The notes under the pieces are model-generated. The model was not told the DNA's origin and did not search any database. It saw only the letters and a program-made list of their open reading frames with translations. Below, piece after piece: positions 1-13,500 of a stretch of DNA of 64,000 nt. The stretch lies in NCBI GenBank assembly GCA_007844125.1, contig CM017567.1, positions 7,864,529 to 7,928,528 of the forward strand, written 5' to 3'. How positions within the stretch are numbered: the stretch's first letter is position 1; every line of letters starts with the position of its first letter. The stretch is from Sinonovacula constricta. Its lineage: Eukaryota > Mollusca > Bivalvia > Cardiida > Solecurtidae. The translations under genes were made by a program, and so were the position numbers.

Positions 1-135
1 TTATAACATTCAGTAAGTTACAAACTGTTTGGTAATTTGGAATGTGCGCAATAACGAAAGCCAGCTTTGTATGTTTTTACCTAAAATAGATTAATATAAT
101 TATCGATGTGGTTTCGCGTGTGAAAAAATTCTTAC

Positions 136-311
136 CATGATGGCAAGTCGCTGACACATGTTATTTCCGGTACATTCAAGTGTGACGTCAGGAGCTCCGC
201 CCATGAGTTCCTCAATTTGACTGGCTAATTTGTTCACATCCGGTGATGACGTGAGAAGCGTGTAATCTGCGCCTAGTGTCTTAGCAAGATCGAGTCTCGA
301 TTGTACTACGT
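136..311 (-). CDS. SORD: SORD exon F (NAD-binding domain)
   Basis: A 176-nt exon, acceptor CAATTTTAG, donor GTAAG. Codes DVVQSRLDLAKTLGADYTLL, a variable stretch, then PDVTLECTGNNMCQRLAIM. Matches the SRLSKAKEIGADLVL and VTIECTGAE regions of SORD. The next exon is off the left edge. Confidence 0.88.
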
Positions 312-3300
312 CTAAAATTGATAAAATGTAATTGAAATGGATAACTAACAATTCTTAACTTTAAATACCCATTTGTTAATAGTTCTGGTGGTTGCATATT
401 TTCGCCACTTGAAAACGTATATAAACCAAATTCTTCCCTTCTTCTCCTGGCATAAGATAAGGAACTGCTAAACGTACACTTGCCCTCAATAAATCTACAC
501 ACGAAGACACCCGCATTATAATAAATTTATGACGACGTTTATTGTTTCTTGATAATGACTGTTCTTATATAGTGGCGATATAAAGCACTAATACGGCATA
601 GTTTGATCAGGTATCATGTTAACTTTTGTATTTATATGATAACTTTATGTATGTTCACTTTACCAGACAAGGAACAAGTCACTTATGATTTTCATGACAA
701 CTTTTAATTAATTGATGTCGAGAATATGCCATCATATAGAATGACAGATATGTAGTGGCGACATGAAGCTCTAACACGCAATCCATTTACGATGCAATGA
801 TTAGATAACATGATGACTGCATTTACTTTAAAGTCATCATGCCCAACTTGCAGAATTCATTCTCATTTGAGATTTTTCTCAAGCTCAACATTTTATTGGT
901 AAGTATTTAGTTCTAAATAATATAATAAGCTTGCTGTCTTATGATGCTAACTTAAACCTTGCTATGCTAATGATGCATAGAAAGGTTTATAAAACTATAT
1001 CCCTGTCAGAAATAATATTGGAAACAAAATTTCAGCTTGAGCAAAATCTCAATTGAGAAAGGATTCTGCAAGAAAGCCAGATAATTAACATGACATTCAC
1101 GTATGATTCTGATGAAAAACCGACCATTAAGGAGTGATGGCAAGAATATGCCGCCATATTTTGTAGATCTTGTATGTGACTATTTATAACGATGAGATAA
1201 ACCTTTGTTTTCTGCTATGCAAAATATTTGAAGATATACAAGAACAGAATCTGACAACTAACTAATACATATTTAAATAGCAAAATAAAATAGTTTCAAT
1301 TATAAAAGTAAGAAACTATGACTTCTTAATGGTACAGCATACATAGATATAAAATGGCCGTTGTTCACTGACCTGTAATACAAACAGACTTGGCGCCCAT
1401 TGCCTTGGCCGTCATCATGCAGAGAAGCCCAATGGTACCTAAAGATACAGTATAATTCACTAACAAGGCCGCTCATCAAAACTAATATACACCATTCTGT
1501 TACAGACTGGAAAAAGACAGTACCGGGTATTTTAAAAACGCAAACTTATCCTAACTGATTACTATTGTTTAAAGTTAAAAAAATCTCTTTATATTAAAAT
1601 AAATGTATTAGGATGTTAGTTGTCTTAGTTAATGACACAACTAATGTAATATACTTTCACATGGTAACATAATGCTATTGTGAAACTTTACCCAAAATAC
1701 AAATTTCAACAAATTCGTAATTTTTATTTATCTTATCACTTAATCTTAAACAAGATTATTAATTCTTTATGTACATTCATTTAAATATTATTAAGAATAC
1801 GGAAATATACTCGAATAATTCGTCATTCATTTTAACAAACGCTTAAATGATTAGCAAAGTTTAAGCAGAATTGGAAGCATAGGATGTTCCATTGGTTTAG
1901 CATACCTACAATATATGCTGTCCAAGTAATTATGCAGAACTGAACAGATAAGATATACGAAGTACTGGAAACATAATATATTACAAGTTTTACCAGAATT
2001 GGAAACATAAGATGTTACACTAATTTAGTGTAATTGGAAACATAAGATGTTACACTAATTTAGTGTAATTGGAAACATACGATGTTACAGTAATTTAGTG
2101 AAATTGGAAACATAAGATTTAACAACAATTCAGCATAACTAGAAACATAAAATGTTACAACAATTTAGCATAACTGGAAACATAGGATGTTACAACAATT
2201 TAGCATAACTGGAAACATAGGATGTTACAACAATTCAGCATAACTAGAAACATAGGATGTTACAATAATTTAGCATAACTAGAAACATAGGATGTTACAA
2301 CAATTCAGCATAACTAGAAACATAGAATGTTACAACAATTTAGCATAACTAGAAACATAGGATGTTACAACAATTTAGCATAACTGGAAACATAGGATGT
2401 TACAACAATTCAGCATAACTAGAAACATAGGATGTTACAACAATTTAGCATAACTGGAAACATAGGATGTTACAACTATTCAGCATAACTAGAAACATAG
2501 GATGTTACAACAATCCAGCATAACTAGAAACATAGGATGTTACAACAATTCAGCAAAACTAGAAACATAGGATGTTACAACAATTCAGCATAACTAGAAA
2601 CATAGGATGTTACAACTATTCAACATAACTAGAAACATAGGATGTTACAACAATTCAGCATAACTAGAAACAAAGGATGTTACAACAATTCAGCATAACT
2701 AGAAACATAGGATGTTACAACAATTCAGCATAACTAGAAACACAGGATGTTACAACTATTCAGCATAACTAGAAACATAGGATGTGACAACAATTCAGCA
2801 TAACTAGAAACATAGGATGTTACAACAATTCAGCATAACTAGAAACATATGATGTTACAACAATTCAGCATAACTAGAAACATAGGATGTTACAACAATT
2901 CAGCATAACTAGAAACATAGGATGTTACAACAATTCAGCATAACTAGAAACATAGAATGTTACAACTATTCAACATAACTAGAAACATAGGATGTTACAA
3001 CAATTCAGCATAACTAGAAACATAGGATGTTACAACTATTCAGCATAACTAGAAACATAGGATGTTACAACAATTCAGCATAACTAGAAACATAGAATGT
3101 TACAACTATTCAGCATAACTAGAAACATAGGATGTTACAACAATTCAGCATAACTAGAAACATAGGATGTTACAACTATTCAGCATAACTAGAAACATAG
3201 GATGTTACAACAATTCAGCATAACTAGAAACACAGGATGTTACAACAATTCAGCATAACTAGAAACACAGGATGTTACAACAATTCAGCATAACTAGAAA

Positions 3301-6300
3301 CACAGGATGTTACAACAATTCAGCATAACTAGAAACATAGGATGTTACAACAATTCAGCATAACTAGAAACATAGGATGTTACAACAATTCAGCATAACT
3401 AGAAACATAGAATGTTACAACTATTCAGCATAACTAGAAACATAGAATGTTACAACTATTCAGCATAACTAGAAACATAGGATGTTACAACAATTCAGCA
3501 TAACTAGAAACATAGGATGTTACAACTATTCAGCATAACTAGAAACATAGGATGTTACAACTATTCAGCATAACTAGAAACATAGGATGTTACAACAATT
3601 CAGCATAACTAGAAACATAGGATGTTACAACAATTCAGCAAAACTAGAAACATAGGATGTTACAACAATTCAGCATAACTAGAAACATAGGATGTTACAA
3701 CAATTCAGCAAAACTAGAAACATAGGATGTTACAACAATTCAGCATAACTAGAAACATAGGATCTTACAACAATTCAGCATAACTAGAAACATAGGATGT
3801 TACAACAATTCAGCAAAACTAGAAACATAGGATGTTACAACAATTCAGCATAACTAGAAACATAGGATGTTACAACTATTCAGCATAACTAGAAACATAG
3901 AATGTTACAACAATTCAGCATAACTAGAAACATATGATGTTACAACTATTCAGCATAACTAGAAACATAGGATGTTACAACAATTCAGCATAACTAGAAA
4001 CATAGAATGTTACAACAATTCAGCATAACTAGAAACATAGGATGTTACAACTATTCAGCATAACTAGAAACATAGAATGTTACAACAATTCAGCATAACT
4101 AGAAACATAGAATGTTACAACAATTCAGCATAACTAGAAACATATGATGTTACAACTATTCAGCATAACTAGAAACATAGGATGTTACAACAATTCAGCA
4201 TAACTAGAAACATAGGATGTTACAACTATTCAGCATAACTAGAAACATAGGATGTTACAACAATTCAGCATAACTAGAAACATAGAATGTTACAACTATT
4301 CAGCATAACTAGAAACATAGAATGTTACAACAATTCAGCATAACTAGAAACATAGGATGTTACAACAATTCAGCATAACTAGAAACATAGGATGTTACAA
4401 CAATTCAGCATAACTAGAAACATAGGATGTTACAACAATTCAGCATAACTAGAAACATAGGATGTTACAACAATTCAGCATAACTAGAATCATAGGATGT
4501 TACAATTCTTTAGCAGAACTAGAGCATCGGACAGCCGATAATTTTAGCAGACTTTTACGAGCGTAACCGTTCTTCCAGTTTGAGTGTATTATTTTAGAAA
4601 ACGGCGCGATTAGGAGCTTGAATGGTAAGTTAATAGTGACTGTATGAACACTACTTTTGAGTTTGTGTGAGTTTCTGTGGCAAGGCAATAGAATAGAATT
4701 TACAAGAACTATAATGATCGGGAAGCGACAGATTGATCTTGAACTAATTTCTTGAAAAGAAGTGAATTGTCTTTGCCGACATTTAAATAATATAGTGTGT
4801 GTTCTATAGTTACAATGCTTTGAATGCGGTAGTCATTCGTTACATAACTCGTGACATCAAGACTTTCGTCCCCTCTATACTATGACGCTTCCCAACTAGC
4901 CAAGTTGTGGGATTGATCCTCCATTCGAAAGTTTTCAGTGTTGGTACATTGGCGCAATAGTGGTTCGACATTTGTTATTACAGAAAAGTTTCGATTAATT
5001 CAAATTGTAAGAATTACCTGCTCCAAGGACAAGGACTGAGGTCCCTGCCTGCACCATTCCCCGGCGACAGTCATGGACGGCAACCGCCAGCGGCTCCATG
5101 AAGCTCCCCTCTTCGTCAGTCAAGTGGTCTGGAAGTCTGAGTGTGTACAGACAGGTTGGGATAATATGTCATGTACAAAAGTCTTACTCCGGCAGACAGT
5201 TTTGACCATTTACTTTTAAAGGTGGTATCCTTAAGTTTGAACCAACGATTTTATTTCCATTAACAAAAAAGTCATTGTTACCCGAAAAGGTCCTGCAAAA
5301 TGCTTTTTATTAATGCCCTAGATCTGTGTGAACAGTGAACCGTAAATCCTAACTCGTTACTGCAAACAAATATTTCCTATCAGAGCTATATTTACGATGC
5401 AGAATTAGCTTCTTTGAAACTAAGAAAATCACGTGACAACTTATTTTTAGATCACTTTTTATCGTTATCCGTTTAAACCGCTCGACAACTATTCTTTAGC
5501 AGAGATCACTATCGTGCTTATTTATTGATTTGGAAAAACAACAATGTTTTTTCTTTCGCCATTTATGTCTAACATATAGGTTCAAGTTTCTTTTACTAAG
5601 TATAAGGTATGTGAAATGATCCAATATTCCCCCACAGATGGAAGAATTTTTTCATTAGACAAAACTATCGGATCAAACTTTACGGAATCATTGACGCACA
5701 TACTGTACCTGAATGTCATTGGATTGAAGGCACTAGAAAAATAAGATAAATAACAATCGAAATGGATAGATTCTGATATACAAACTCAGGAATCATGGAA
5801 AAAAGTGTAAGTACATAATAACTTGAAGCACTCAGTGATAAACATTGTAGATTCAAATGTCACATATGTTCGATTGCAACAGGGCTAACAAATTACGCGA
5901 CTGAACTGAGTAATGATCCAAACTTTTCTCGACCAGAACATAAAAAATCATTGTTTAAAACCATAAAACCACCTAAGCACGTTGTTTTTACTACCATACT
6001 ATACTTTGGTTTACATACAATGTATAATTAAGTAGATGTCATACAATTCGTGCTTTACTTGAAAGACAAAGAGACAATGAAAGAAACCAAATAAAATGTT
6101 AAGCAGTATAAAGAACATAGAATTTGTAAAATAACACAGCAGAGGTAAAGTTAAAGTGTGTCCAATTTTAAAAATCTCCATTCAGTTTGAATTATCGATA
6201 TTTTGTCTTCTAAAATAGTATTAATGGCTTTTTTAGAATAAGGAAACCAAAAATGTATTATAGGCGACGTGGTTTGTTATTGGGTTTCGCTTGGAAACAA

Positions 6301-9254
6301 ATTATAGCATTAGACAAACCCACCAAACATGTGACTTGATTGGTTTGTTTAAAACTATCCCAAAAATATAATTAATTGTTTACAAACCCAACACGTTAAG
6401 ACTGATTTTCTCATTTGTTCTACTTACTGTGCTTTATTAAAAAATCACCGAGCTCTTGATTTATTTCACAGTTGCCCAAAATTTTCTATAAAGTGTTTTG
6501 TTTGATGCTGCAGATTATAAAGTAATTTCACCACATGGTTGTGATTTTGTAGACTTTAAATATACCAGGTCACAATAAAATTTAAACTTACCCATGTTTT
6601 CATTTGAAGCAAAAATAATTGTCAAAGTGAATAAGTAGGAAGAAAAACGTTAATCATGCTTGCTCACAACGGCATTGAAACTCTCAACCCACAGTTTAAA
6701 GTATTTTAACCCTAACTTAAATATTCTTCACCTGAAGGTACAGCATTACATTTGCTCTACCTTAAATGTGTATACCAAATTGTAAGGAAATGCTCTATTC
6801 ATTTTTGAATTTATGCATATTTTGTCTTCTTAAATAGCTATTTACGATGTCTCTCTTTTAGAAATTAGAAAACTCTGAATATTATGTTTTTACGCTTTAG
6901 AAGAAGTGTTTTGCCATGGCATATCGTTTAGAAACAAAGAAGAGCATAAACCAAACCAAACAAACATGTTACCTGACTAGTTTGACTAATATTATCTCCA
7001 ATATGTAATTAAAACAGGTTTGGAATTGATTTTCCGAATAAAATATCTGCTCTATTAAAAAATCACCGAGCTCTTGATAGCCAAACGATTTATTTCAGTG
7101 TAATAAAGAAATTTCACCACATGGTTTTGATCTTTTTAGAATTTGAATATACCAAGTAACAAAATTTGTAATCAAATTTAGCACAAATAATACAATTACA
7201 ATTCATTTACAAAAAAAAAATACCCATGTTTCCTTTTAATCTTGGTAGAGTGATGCAGGAATAATTGTCATCGTGAAATAGTAGGAAGAAAAAACGAACC
7301 TTCAACCCCCATTTTTGAAGCATTTTAACCCTTATTATACTCTTCCATTGCAGCACTAAATTGCTCGACCTTAAGTCATGCCGGCGTACTGCTAAGAGAT
7401 GTATGTAAACATCTAATGGTCTCCGGCTTACTTGTGACAGTAGGAGGCCTTCATGATTTTGCTCTGTATGAGGTACCCCTCGAAGCCGGCACCATCGAAG
7501 GGTCTCTCGACGAGACACATGTTGTGAGAGCCCTTCAGACAGTTCTTGCACTCCCCACACGCATCCCCTGGCTCCAGGGCCACCCTGTCACCTACATCAA
7601 CAAGGGAGAGTTGTCGTGTTGTTGCAGTGAAATTTTGTTCTTTCACTATGAGATATAAGCTTACACCCTATTGCAATGTCGATTTATTGTATTTACCTCA
7701 GTAACAGGCTCAGATTATTTAAGCACATGTGACTCTGTATGACGTCAAATAAAATGTCGGTTATGAATTTGAAAATAGAAGGTTCTAATCGGTTACACAC
7801 TTAGCGTATGAAATAAAGTGTGATCAAGATAAATTATTTGATTATTGTTAAATTCATTTAGATTTTGTTTTAACGTGTATGTTATAAATATGCCGTGTTC
7901 TAGTTTACTTTCGCATAGTTATCTGTCTTGCGTAAAAAGTACAGAAAATAAGTAAATAATAAGTACACATTAAGTACTCAAGAAATCCTAGATTAAATCT
8001 GCTTTAAGATTGATGAGCTTAACGTGATAATGTGATATGCTTTAGAGAAATGTTTTATTTGTTAAAATTCTATGCGTCTTATCTAAGCTACATAAGCTAC
8101 TAGCTATCCGTTTACAGCAATAAATAATAACAGACAGTGTATGGAAAAAAATCGGTTTTAACTGTTTCTTTATCATGATACAGAAATTTGATAGGACACA
8201 AGTTCTTTCAAATGTGTTCACTATCAACGAAGTTTCGTATATCATTTTTTTTAAACGACTTTCTATGTAATGACTTCTGTTAGCTAACCTTGTCTTTCAA
8301 TATGAAATGGCCATAACATGGTCAAGACCGACCCACCATTATAGGCAGGACCAGATGGAAGCATTCACTGACAGTTCTCACCATGATCAAGAAGAATCTG
8401 CTTTCTGACTTCTAGGATGGACCTTGGATTTTTCTGTCATTCTTAAGCAAACCATTTGTTATATAAAGTAATCTCAGCGTTGTATAAAAACTTTCACTTG
8501 AAGCAGTGACGTATTTGAAATACGCCTAACTGGATAGATAATTGATTTATTAAATTTTGTTCACCCTCTTTTACCGATTGCTTACCAACTTTCAGATTAG
8601 TGACCCCTTCTCCTACTTTCTCCACAACCGCACATGCCTCGTGACCAATGACCCCTGGTTCGCTAATCTCGTGCGTTCCGTGAGTCCCGTTCATGAACAT
8701 GTAAACGTCGGACCCGCATAATCCAACCTTAGACACACGTAGACGAACTTCTGCAGAAGAAAGACATGGATGAATTCAGTGCTCATAACCGAATTGAGTA
8801 TTGCATTTCTTACTGTATCATGGATATCAAGTAGTTTGTAATTTAATTTATTTTAACCGAAATGCGCAATTGATCGCGCATACTGTAGACACAAGCTCCA
8901 CATGTTATCCAATAATATGACATTTACGTGCATTTATTGGAATTAAACTTCCATATTCGCTACCAAGTACTGGGCCTCACTACTTGTTCGTGCCAAAGGT
9001 AACAGTAAAAGCTAAAACAACTGCCTTTACCACATGGAGTCGAGTCCCGGTCTAGGCGATAACTTTCATCTGGGCATTGCTTCTAGTAAACTTGTTGTAT
9101 CCCGGTTTCTGCTCAGAATGTTGTCTGAAGTCTTCATCTACTTACAATAGCAGGACGCCGCTAATATGGCTATAACTGAATCGGTGCGATAACACCCCCA
9201 CCCCCACGAATCTGACTTACCTCCCTTGCAAGGTTCTTTCAAGGGCTGCTCATC
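136..9254 (-). CDS. SORD: Sorbitol dehydrogenase (L-iditol 2-dehydrogenase), partial, six exons
   Basis: Zinc-dependent medium-chain dehydrogenase oxidising sorbitol to fructose with NAD+ in the cytosol (polyol pathway). I joined six minus-strand exons, 9254-9221, 8750-8586, 7591-7432, 5136-5018, 1438-1373 and 311-136, all with GT/AG borders and matching phases, giving exactly 720 nt or 240 codons. Visible family marks in order: EVRLRVSKVGLCGSDV (catalytic-zinc Cys), GVIGHEACAVVEKVG (zinc His-Glu), GDRVALEPG, a four-Cys lobe, LPDHLTDEEGSFMEPLAV (ligand Glu), LVLGAGTIGLL (Rossmann glycine motif), GADYTLL and DVTLECTG. The first exon(s), coding the N-terminus, and the C-terminal end are not found; the C-terminus lies left of base 1. 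The four-Cys lobe is lost in human SORD. Other polyol/alcohol dehydrogenases of the family are possible but the motif order fits SORD best. Confidence 0.9.
312..1372. other. SORD intron, nothing recognised
   Basis: AT-rich intron between exons E and F. I see no coding frame, tRNA head or tandem repeat in it. Confidence 0.7.
1373..1438 (-). CDS. SORD: SORD exon E (Rossmann helix)
   Basis: A 66-nt exon between acceptor ATCTTTAG and donor GTCAGTG. Reads GTIGLLCMMTAKAMGAKSV then CIT and a split Asp codon, equal to GPIGMVTLLVAKAMGA of SORD, part of the NAD-binding fold. Confidence 0.85.
1985..4520. repeat. 35-bp minisatellite array in SORD intron
   Basis: About 72 head-to-tail copies of a 35-bp unit containing AACTAGAAACATAGGATGTT followed by ACAACAATTCAGCAT. 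The leftmost copies (from about 1865) and the last ones (near 4500) are more divergent, the centre is nearly uniform. Two main variants, CAATTC and CTATTC, alternate over long runs (for example 2980-3220), giving a local 70-bp higher-order period. Every unit holds a TAG or TAA, so it is non-coding. Confidence 0.97.
5018..5136 (-). CDS. SORD: SORD exon D (FMEPLAV)
   Basis: A 119-nt exon, acceptor ACACTCAG, donor GTAATT. Codes LPDHLTDEEGSFMEPLAVAV, the Glu of MEPL being the family's zinc-site glutamate, and runs into the glycine-rich LVLGAG. Too short and interrupted to appear as a long open frame. Confidence 0.85.
6140..6775 (+). repeat. ~600-bp dispersed repeat, copy 1
   Basis: First of two adjacent copies (spacing about 620 bp) of a repeat that recurs inverted at 16.5-17.0 kb. 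Shared landmarks: ATATTTTGTCTTCT at the start, AAAAATCACCGAGCTCTTGA in the middle, TTTCACCACATGGTT, then AATAATTGTCA and TATTTTAACCCTAACTTA near the end. No open frame; class unknown. Lies in a SORD intron. Confidence 0.75.
6776..7385 (+). repeat. ~600-bp dispersed repeat, copy 2
   Basis: Tandem neighbour of copy 1, with the same landmarks (AAAAATCACCGAGCTCTTGA at about 7059, TTTCACCACATGGTTTTGAT, CATTTTAACCCTTATTATAC). It ends some 45 bp before SORD exon C. Confidence 0.75.
7432..7591 (-). CDS. SORD: SORD exon C (four-cysteine structural zinc lobe)
   Basis: A 160-nt exon, acceptor GATGTAG, donor GTAAGC. Reads GDRVALEPG, then a lobe with Cys spacing C-x2-C-x2-C-x7-C, then FEGYLIQSKIMKASYCH and a split Lys codon. 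The apparent stop just after is the donor site. Confidence 0.9.
8586..8750 (-). CDS. SORD: SORD exon B (catalytic zinc site)
   Basis: A 165-nt exon, acceptor TTCTGCAG, donor GTAAG. It encodes the GLCGSDV cysteine and the GHEAC His-Glu pair of the catalytic zinc site and ends in NLKV-G, split before GDRVALEP. Confidence 0.9.
9221..9254 (-). CDS. SORD: SORD exon A (N-terminal side)
   Basis: A 34-nt exon reading DEQPLKEPCKG plus one base. The acceptor is TTGACAG and the donor is a consensus GTAAGT. It aligns with the YPIPEPGPNEV segment of vertebrate SORD, and its phase-1 end completes the Glu codon of the next exon. The still earlier start exon was not found; it should lie to the right. Confidence 0.75.
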
Positions 9255-9595
9255 CTGTCAAGATGGGTACACAAAAGAATATAGATTATCGTTCAGTCGT
9301 TTCATGGATTCTTGGAAATAGTGCCTATTTACCAATGCAACACGGAAAAAAAAAGTATGAGCATAAAACAACACAAATTTATAAATCCGACCATTTTATG
9401 CAGATAAAGCGTCAGTGATGCCTTCATTCGGATAGTATTTCAGAGTCCTTGATATATTACCACTTTTAGCCAATTGTCACAATAATACTAAATAAATGAG
9501 TTATGGAACCAACTTCATTAATTGAGCAGAAACAAGAAATCTTGAACAGTGCAAAGTTTTAAAACGTTTTAAATCCCCGTCTGATTGACCGAAAG

Positions 9596-10435
9596 AGCTT
9601 CCGGACCTATGCGACGCTTTACCTACCCAGCAACCAGGCTCAGGATTTTTTAGATAAGCGCGACGCTTCAGATACCCAGCAACCATATCCAGGATCCACC
9701 ATACCATTTATCTACCCAGCAACCAGGGCAATGCTCTTCCGGACAAGTGCAACACATGATCTACCCAGCAATCAGGGCCAGGATCTCCGGGACAAGTGCG
9801 ACGCCATGATTTTCTGGACAAATGCGACGATTTTTCTTTCAGACAAGTGCGAAGCTTTAACTTGCCAGCAACCAGGGTCAGGATCTTCGAATGATGCATT
9901 GCTTTATCTATCCAGCAACCACAGCCAGGATCTACCGGACCGGTGTGGCGCTTTATCTACCCAGCAACCATGGCCAGGATCGTCAGTGCGAGAATCTTCC
10001 AGATATGTGCAAGGCTTTATCTATCAAGCAACCAGGGCCAGGATCTTCCAAACCGTTGCTACATTGTAGCTACCCAACAACCATGTCCAGGATCTTCTGG
10101 ACAGGTGCTATGCCCAATCTACCCCGCAATCAGGGCCAGGATCTCTTGGTCCGATGCAACGCATTATCTACCCAGCAACCGGGGACAGGATCCTCCATGG
10201 CGTCGCGACACTTTTTCCACCCAACAGCCTGGGCCAGAATATTCCAAGCTGGAGCACCGCCTTATATAGCGAGCAACCATGGTCGAGATCTTCTGGACAG
10301 GTGCGATGCCTTATCTACACAGCAGCCATGGCCAGGATATTCCAGACCTGTGAGACGCTTTATCTACCCAGGAACCAGGGCCATGTTTTTCAGGAATTGT
10401 GATGCGTTATCTTTCCAGCAACCAGGGCCAGAGCA
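9596..10435. repeat. 49-bp minisatellite, divergent block A
   Basis: Degenerate tandem copies of a roughly 49-bp unit with the cores CTACCCAGCAACCAGGGCCA and GGATCTTCCGGACAAGTGCG. Copies differ by 20-30% by eye. The block ends at a non-repeat segment near 10436. Confidence 0.9.
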
Positions 10436-10500
10436 TGTTTTTTGCCTGTAGTGGACGCAACACCTGCATGTGTTATTAATGTTATTATCGGTACATGATG
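10436..10500. repeat. Array-end segment, copy 1
   Basis: A non-tandem segment with TGTAGTGGACGCAACA, TGTGTTATT and TATCGGTACA. The same segment follows the second 49-bp block at about 14140-14212, so it appears to be a constant flank of the array. Confidence 0.7.
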
Positions 10501-13500
10501 CGATGCTTTTTCTACCCAGAAATCATGGACAGGAACTTCCAGATAAGTGTGATGCTTTATATACACAGCAACCAGGTCATTGCCCTTCCGGACAAGTATA
10601 ACACTTTGTCTACAAATCAACCAGGGCTATGATTTCTCTGACAAGCGCAACTTTTATCTACCCAACAACCAGGGCCATATCTTCCTAACAAATGCGACAC
10701 TTTATCTATCCAGCTAACAGGACCGGGATTTTCTGGACAAGTGCGACACTTTATCTAGCCAGCAACCAGGGCCATGGGTTTTTGGAAAGTGCGACACTTT
10801 ATCTACCCGACTACCAGGGCTATGATTTTCCAGACAAGTGCGATATTTTATCAATCCAGCAAGCAGGGCCAGGATATTCCGGATTGGTGTGACACTTTAC
10901 CTACCCCGCAAGCAGGGCCAGGATATTCTAAATTAGTGTGACAATTAACCTACCCAGCAACCAGGACCAGGATATTTCGGATTGGTGGGACACTATACCT
11001 ACCCAGCAAGCAGGGCCAGGATATTCCGGATTGGTGCGACACTTTACCTACCCAGCAACCAGGGCCAGGATATTCCGGATTGATGTAACACTTTACCTAC
11101 TCAGCAAGCAGGGCAAGTCTATTCCGGATTAGTGTGACACTTTACCTACCCAGCAACCAGGGCCAGGATATTCCGGATTGGTGTGACACTTTACCTACCC
11201 CGCAATCAGGGCCAGGATTTTCCGGATTGGTGTGACACTTTACTTACCCCTGCAAGCAGGGCCAGGATATTCCGGATTGGTGTGAAACTTCACCTTCCCC
11301 GCAATCAGGGCCAAGATTTTCCGGATTGGTGTGATACTTTACCTACCCCGCAAGCAAGGCAAGGATATTCCGGATTGGTGTGAAACTTCACCTACCCCGC
11401 AATCAGGGCCAGGATTTTCCGGATTGGTGTGACACTTTATCTACCCAGCAAGCAGGGCCAGGATATTCCGGATTTGTGTGACACTTTACCTACCCAGCAA
11501 GCAGGGACAGGATATTCCGGATTGGTGTGACACTTTACCTACCCCGCAATCAGGGCCAGGATTTTCCGCATTGGTGTGACACTTTACCTACCCCGCAAGC
11601 AGGACCAGGATATTCCGGATTGGTGTGAAACTTCACCTACCCCGCAATCAGGGCCCGGATATTCCGGATTGGTGTCACACTTTACCTACCCAGCAAGCAG
11701 GGCCATGATATTCCGGATTGGTTTGACACTTTATCTACCCCGCAAGCAGGGCCAGGATATTCCGGATTGGTGTGAAACTTTACCTACCCCGCAATCAGGG
11801 CCAGGATATTCCGGATTGGTGTGACACTTTACCTACCCAGCAAGCAGGGCCAGGATATTCCGGATTGGTGTGACACTTTACCTACCCAGCAAGCAGGGCC
11901 AGGATATTCAGGATTGGTGTGACACTTTACCTACCCAGCAAGCAGGGCCAGGATATTCCGGATTGGTGTGAAACTTCACCTACCCAGCAAGCAGGGTCAG
12001 GATATTCCGGATTGGTGTGACACTTTACCTACCCAGCAAGCAGGGCCAGGATATTCCGGATTGGTGTGAAACTTCACCTACCCCGCAATCAGGGCCAGGA
12101 TATTCCGAATTGGTGTGACACTTTACCTACCCAGCAAGCAGGGCCAGGATATTCCGGATTGATGTGATACTTTACCTACCCCGCAAGCAGGGCCAGGATA
12201 TTCCGGATTGGTGTGAAACTTCACCTACCCAGCAAGCAGGGCCAGGATATTCCGGATTGGTGTGACACTTTACCTACCCAGCAAGCAGGGCCAGGATATT
12301 CCAGATTGGTGTGAAACTTCACCTACCCCGCAAGCAGGGTCAGGATATTCCGGATTGGTGTGAAACTTCACCTACCCCGCAATCAGGGCCAGGATATTCC
12401 GGATTGGTGTGAAACTTCACCTGTCCCGCAAGCAGGGCCAGGATATTCCGGATTGGTGTGATACTTTACCTACCCCGCAAACAGGGCCAGGATATTCCGG
12501 ATTGGTGTGAAACTTAACCTACCCCGCAAGCAGGGCCAGGATATTCCGGATTGGTGTGATACTTTACCTACCCCGCAATCAGGGCCAGGATATTCCGGAT
12601 TGGTGTGAAACTTAACCTACCCCGCAAGCAGGGCCAGGATATTCCAGATTGGTGTGAAACTTCACCTACCCAGCAAGCAGGGCCAGGATATTCCGGATTG
12701 GTGTGAAACTTCACCTACCCCGCAAGCAGGGCCAGGATATCCGGATTGGTGTGAAACTTCACCTACCCCGCAAGCAGGGCCAGGATTTTCCGGATTGGTG
12801 TGACACTTTACCTACCCCGCAAGCAGGGCCAGGATATTCCGGATTGGTGTGAAACTTCACCTACCCCGCAATCAGGGCCAGGATTTTCCGGATTGGTGTG
12901 ACACTTTACCTACCCAGCAAGCAGGGCCAGGATATTCCGGATTGGTGTGACACTTTATCTACCCCGCAAGCAGGGCCAGGATATTCCGGATTGGTGTTAT
13001 ACTTTACCTACCCCGCAAGCAGGGCCAGGATATTCCGGATTGGTGTGACACTTTACCTACCCAGCAAGCAGGGACAGGATATTCCGGATTGGTGTGAAAC
13101 TTTACCTACCCCGCAATCAGGGCCAGGACTTTCCGGATTGGTGTGACACTTTACCTACCCCGCAAGCAGGGCCAGGATATTCCGTATTGGTGTGAAACTT
13201 CACCTACCCAGCAAGCAGGGCCATGATATTCCGGATTGGTTTGACACTTTATCTACCCCGCAAGCAGGGCCAGGATATTCCGGATTGGTGTGATACTTTA
13301 CCTACCCCGCAATCAGGGCCAGGATATTCCGGATTGGTGTGACACTTTACCTACCCAGCAAGCAGGGCCAGGATATTCCGGATTGGTGTGACACTTTACC
13401 TACCCAGCAAGCAGGGCCAGGATATTCCGGATTGGTGTGACACTTTACCTACCCAGCAAGCAGGGCCAGGATATTCCGGATTGGTGTGACACTTTACCTA

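Noticed and set aside
1985..4520. CRISPR-like regular repeats
   Set aside because: There are no unique spacers; the 35-bp units are contiguous, and the context is a spliced animal gene.
9020..9070. B-box-like GAGTCGAGTCCCGG, possible SINE
   Set aside because: No matching A box or tail could be found; a single short motif is not enough.
9731..10451. Overlapping open frames up to 186 codons with repeated QPGPGSS- and PATRARIF-like peptides
   Set aside because: They are translations of the 49-bp minisatellite. The period is not a multiple of three, so all three frames stay open by chance; no start, splice or domain support.
10938..13146. Repeat-protein-like frames (LYLPSKQGQDIPDW-type)
   Set aside because: Same cause as above: frame cycles every unit, and neighbouring copies contain stops.
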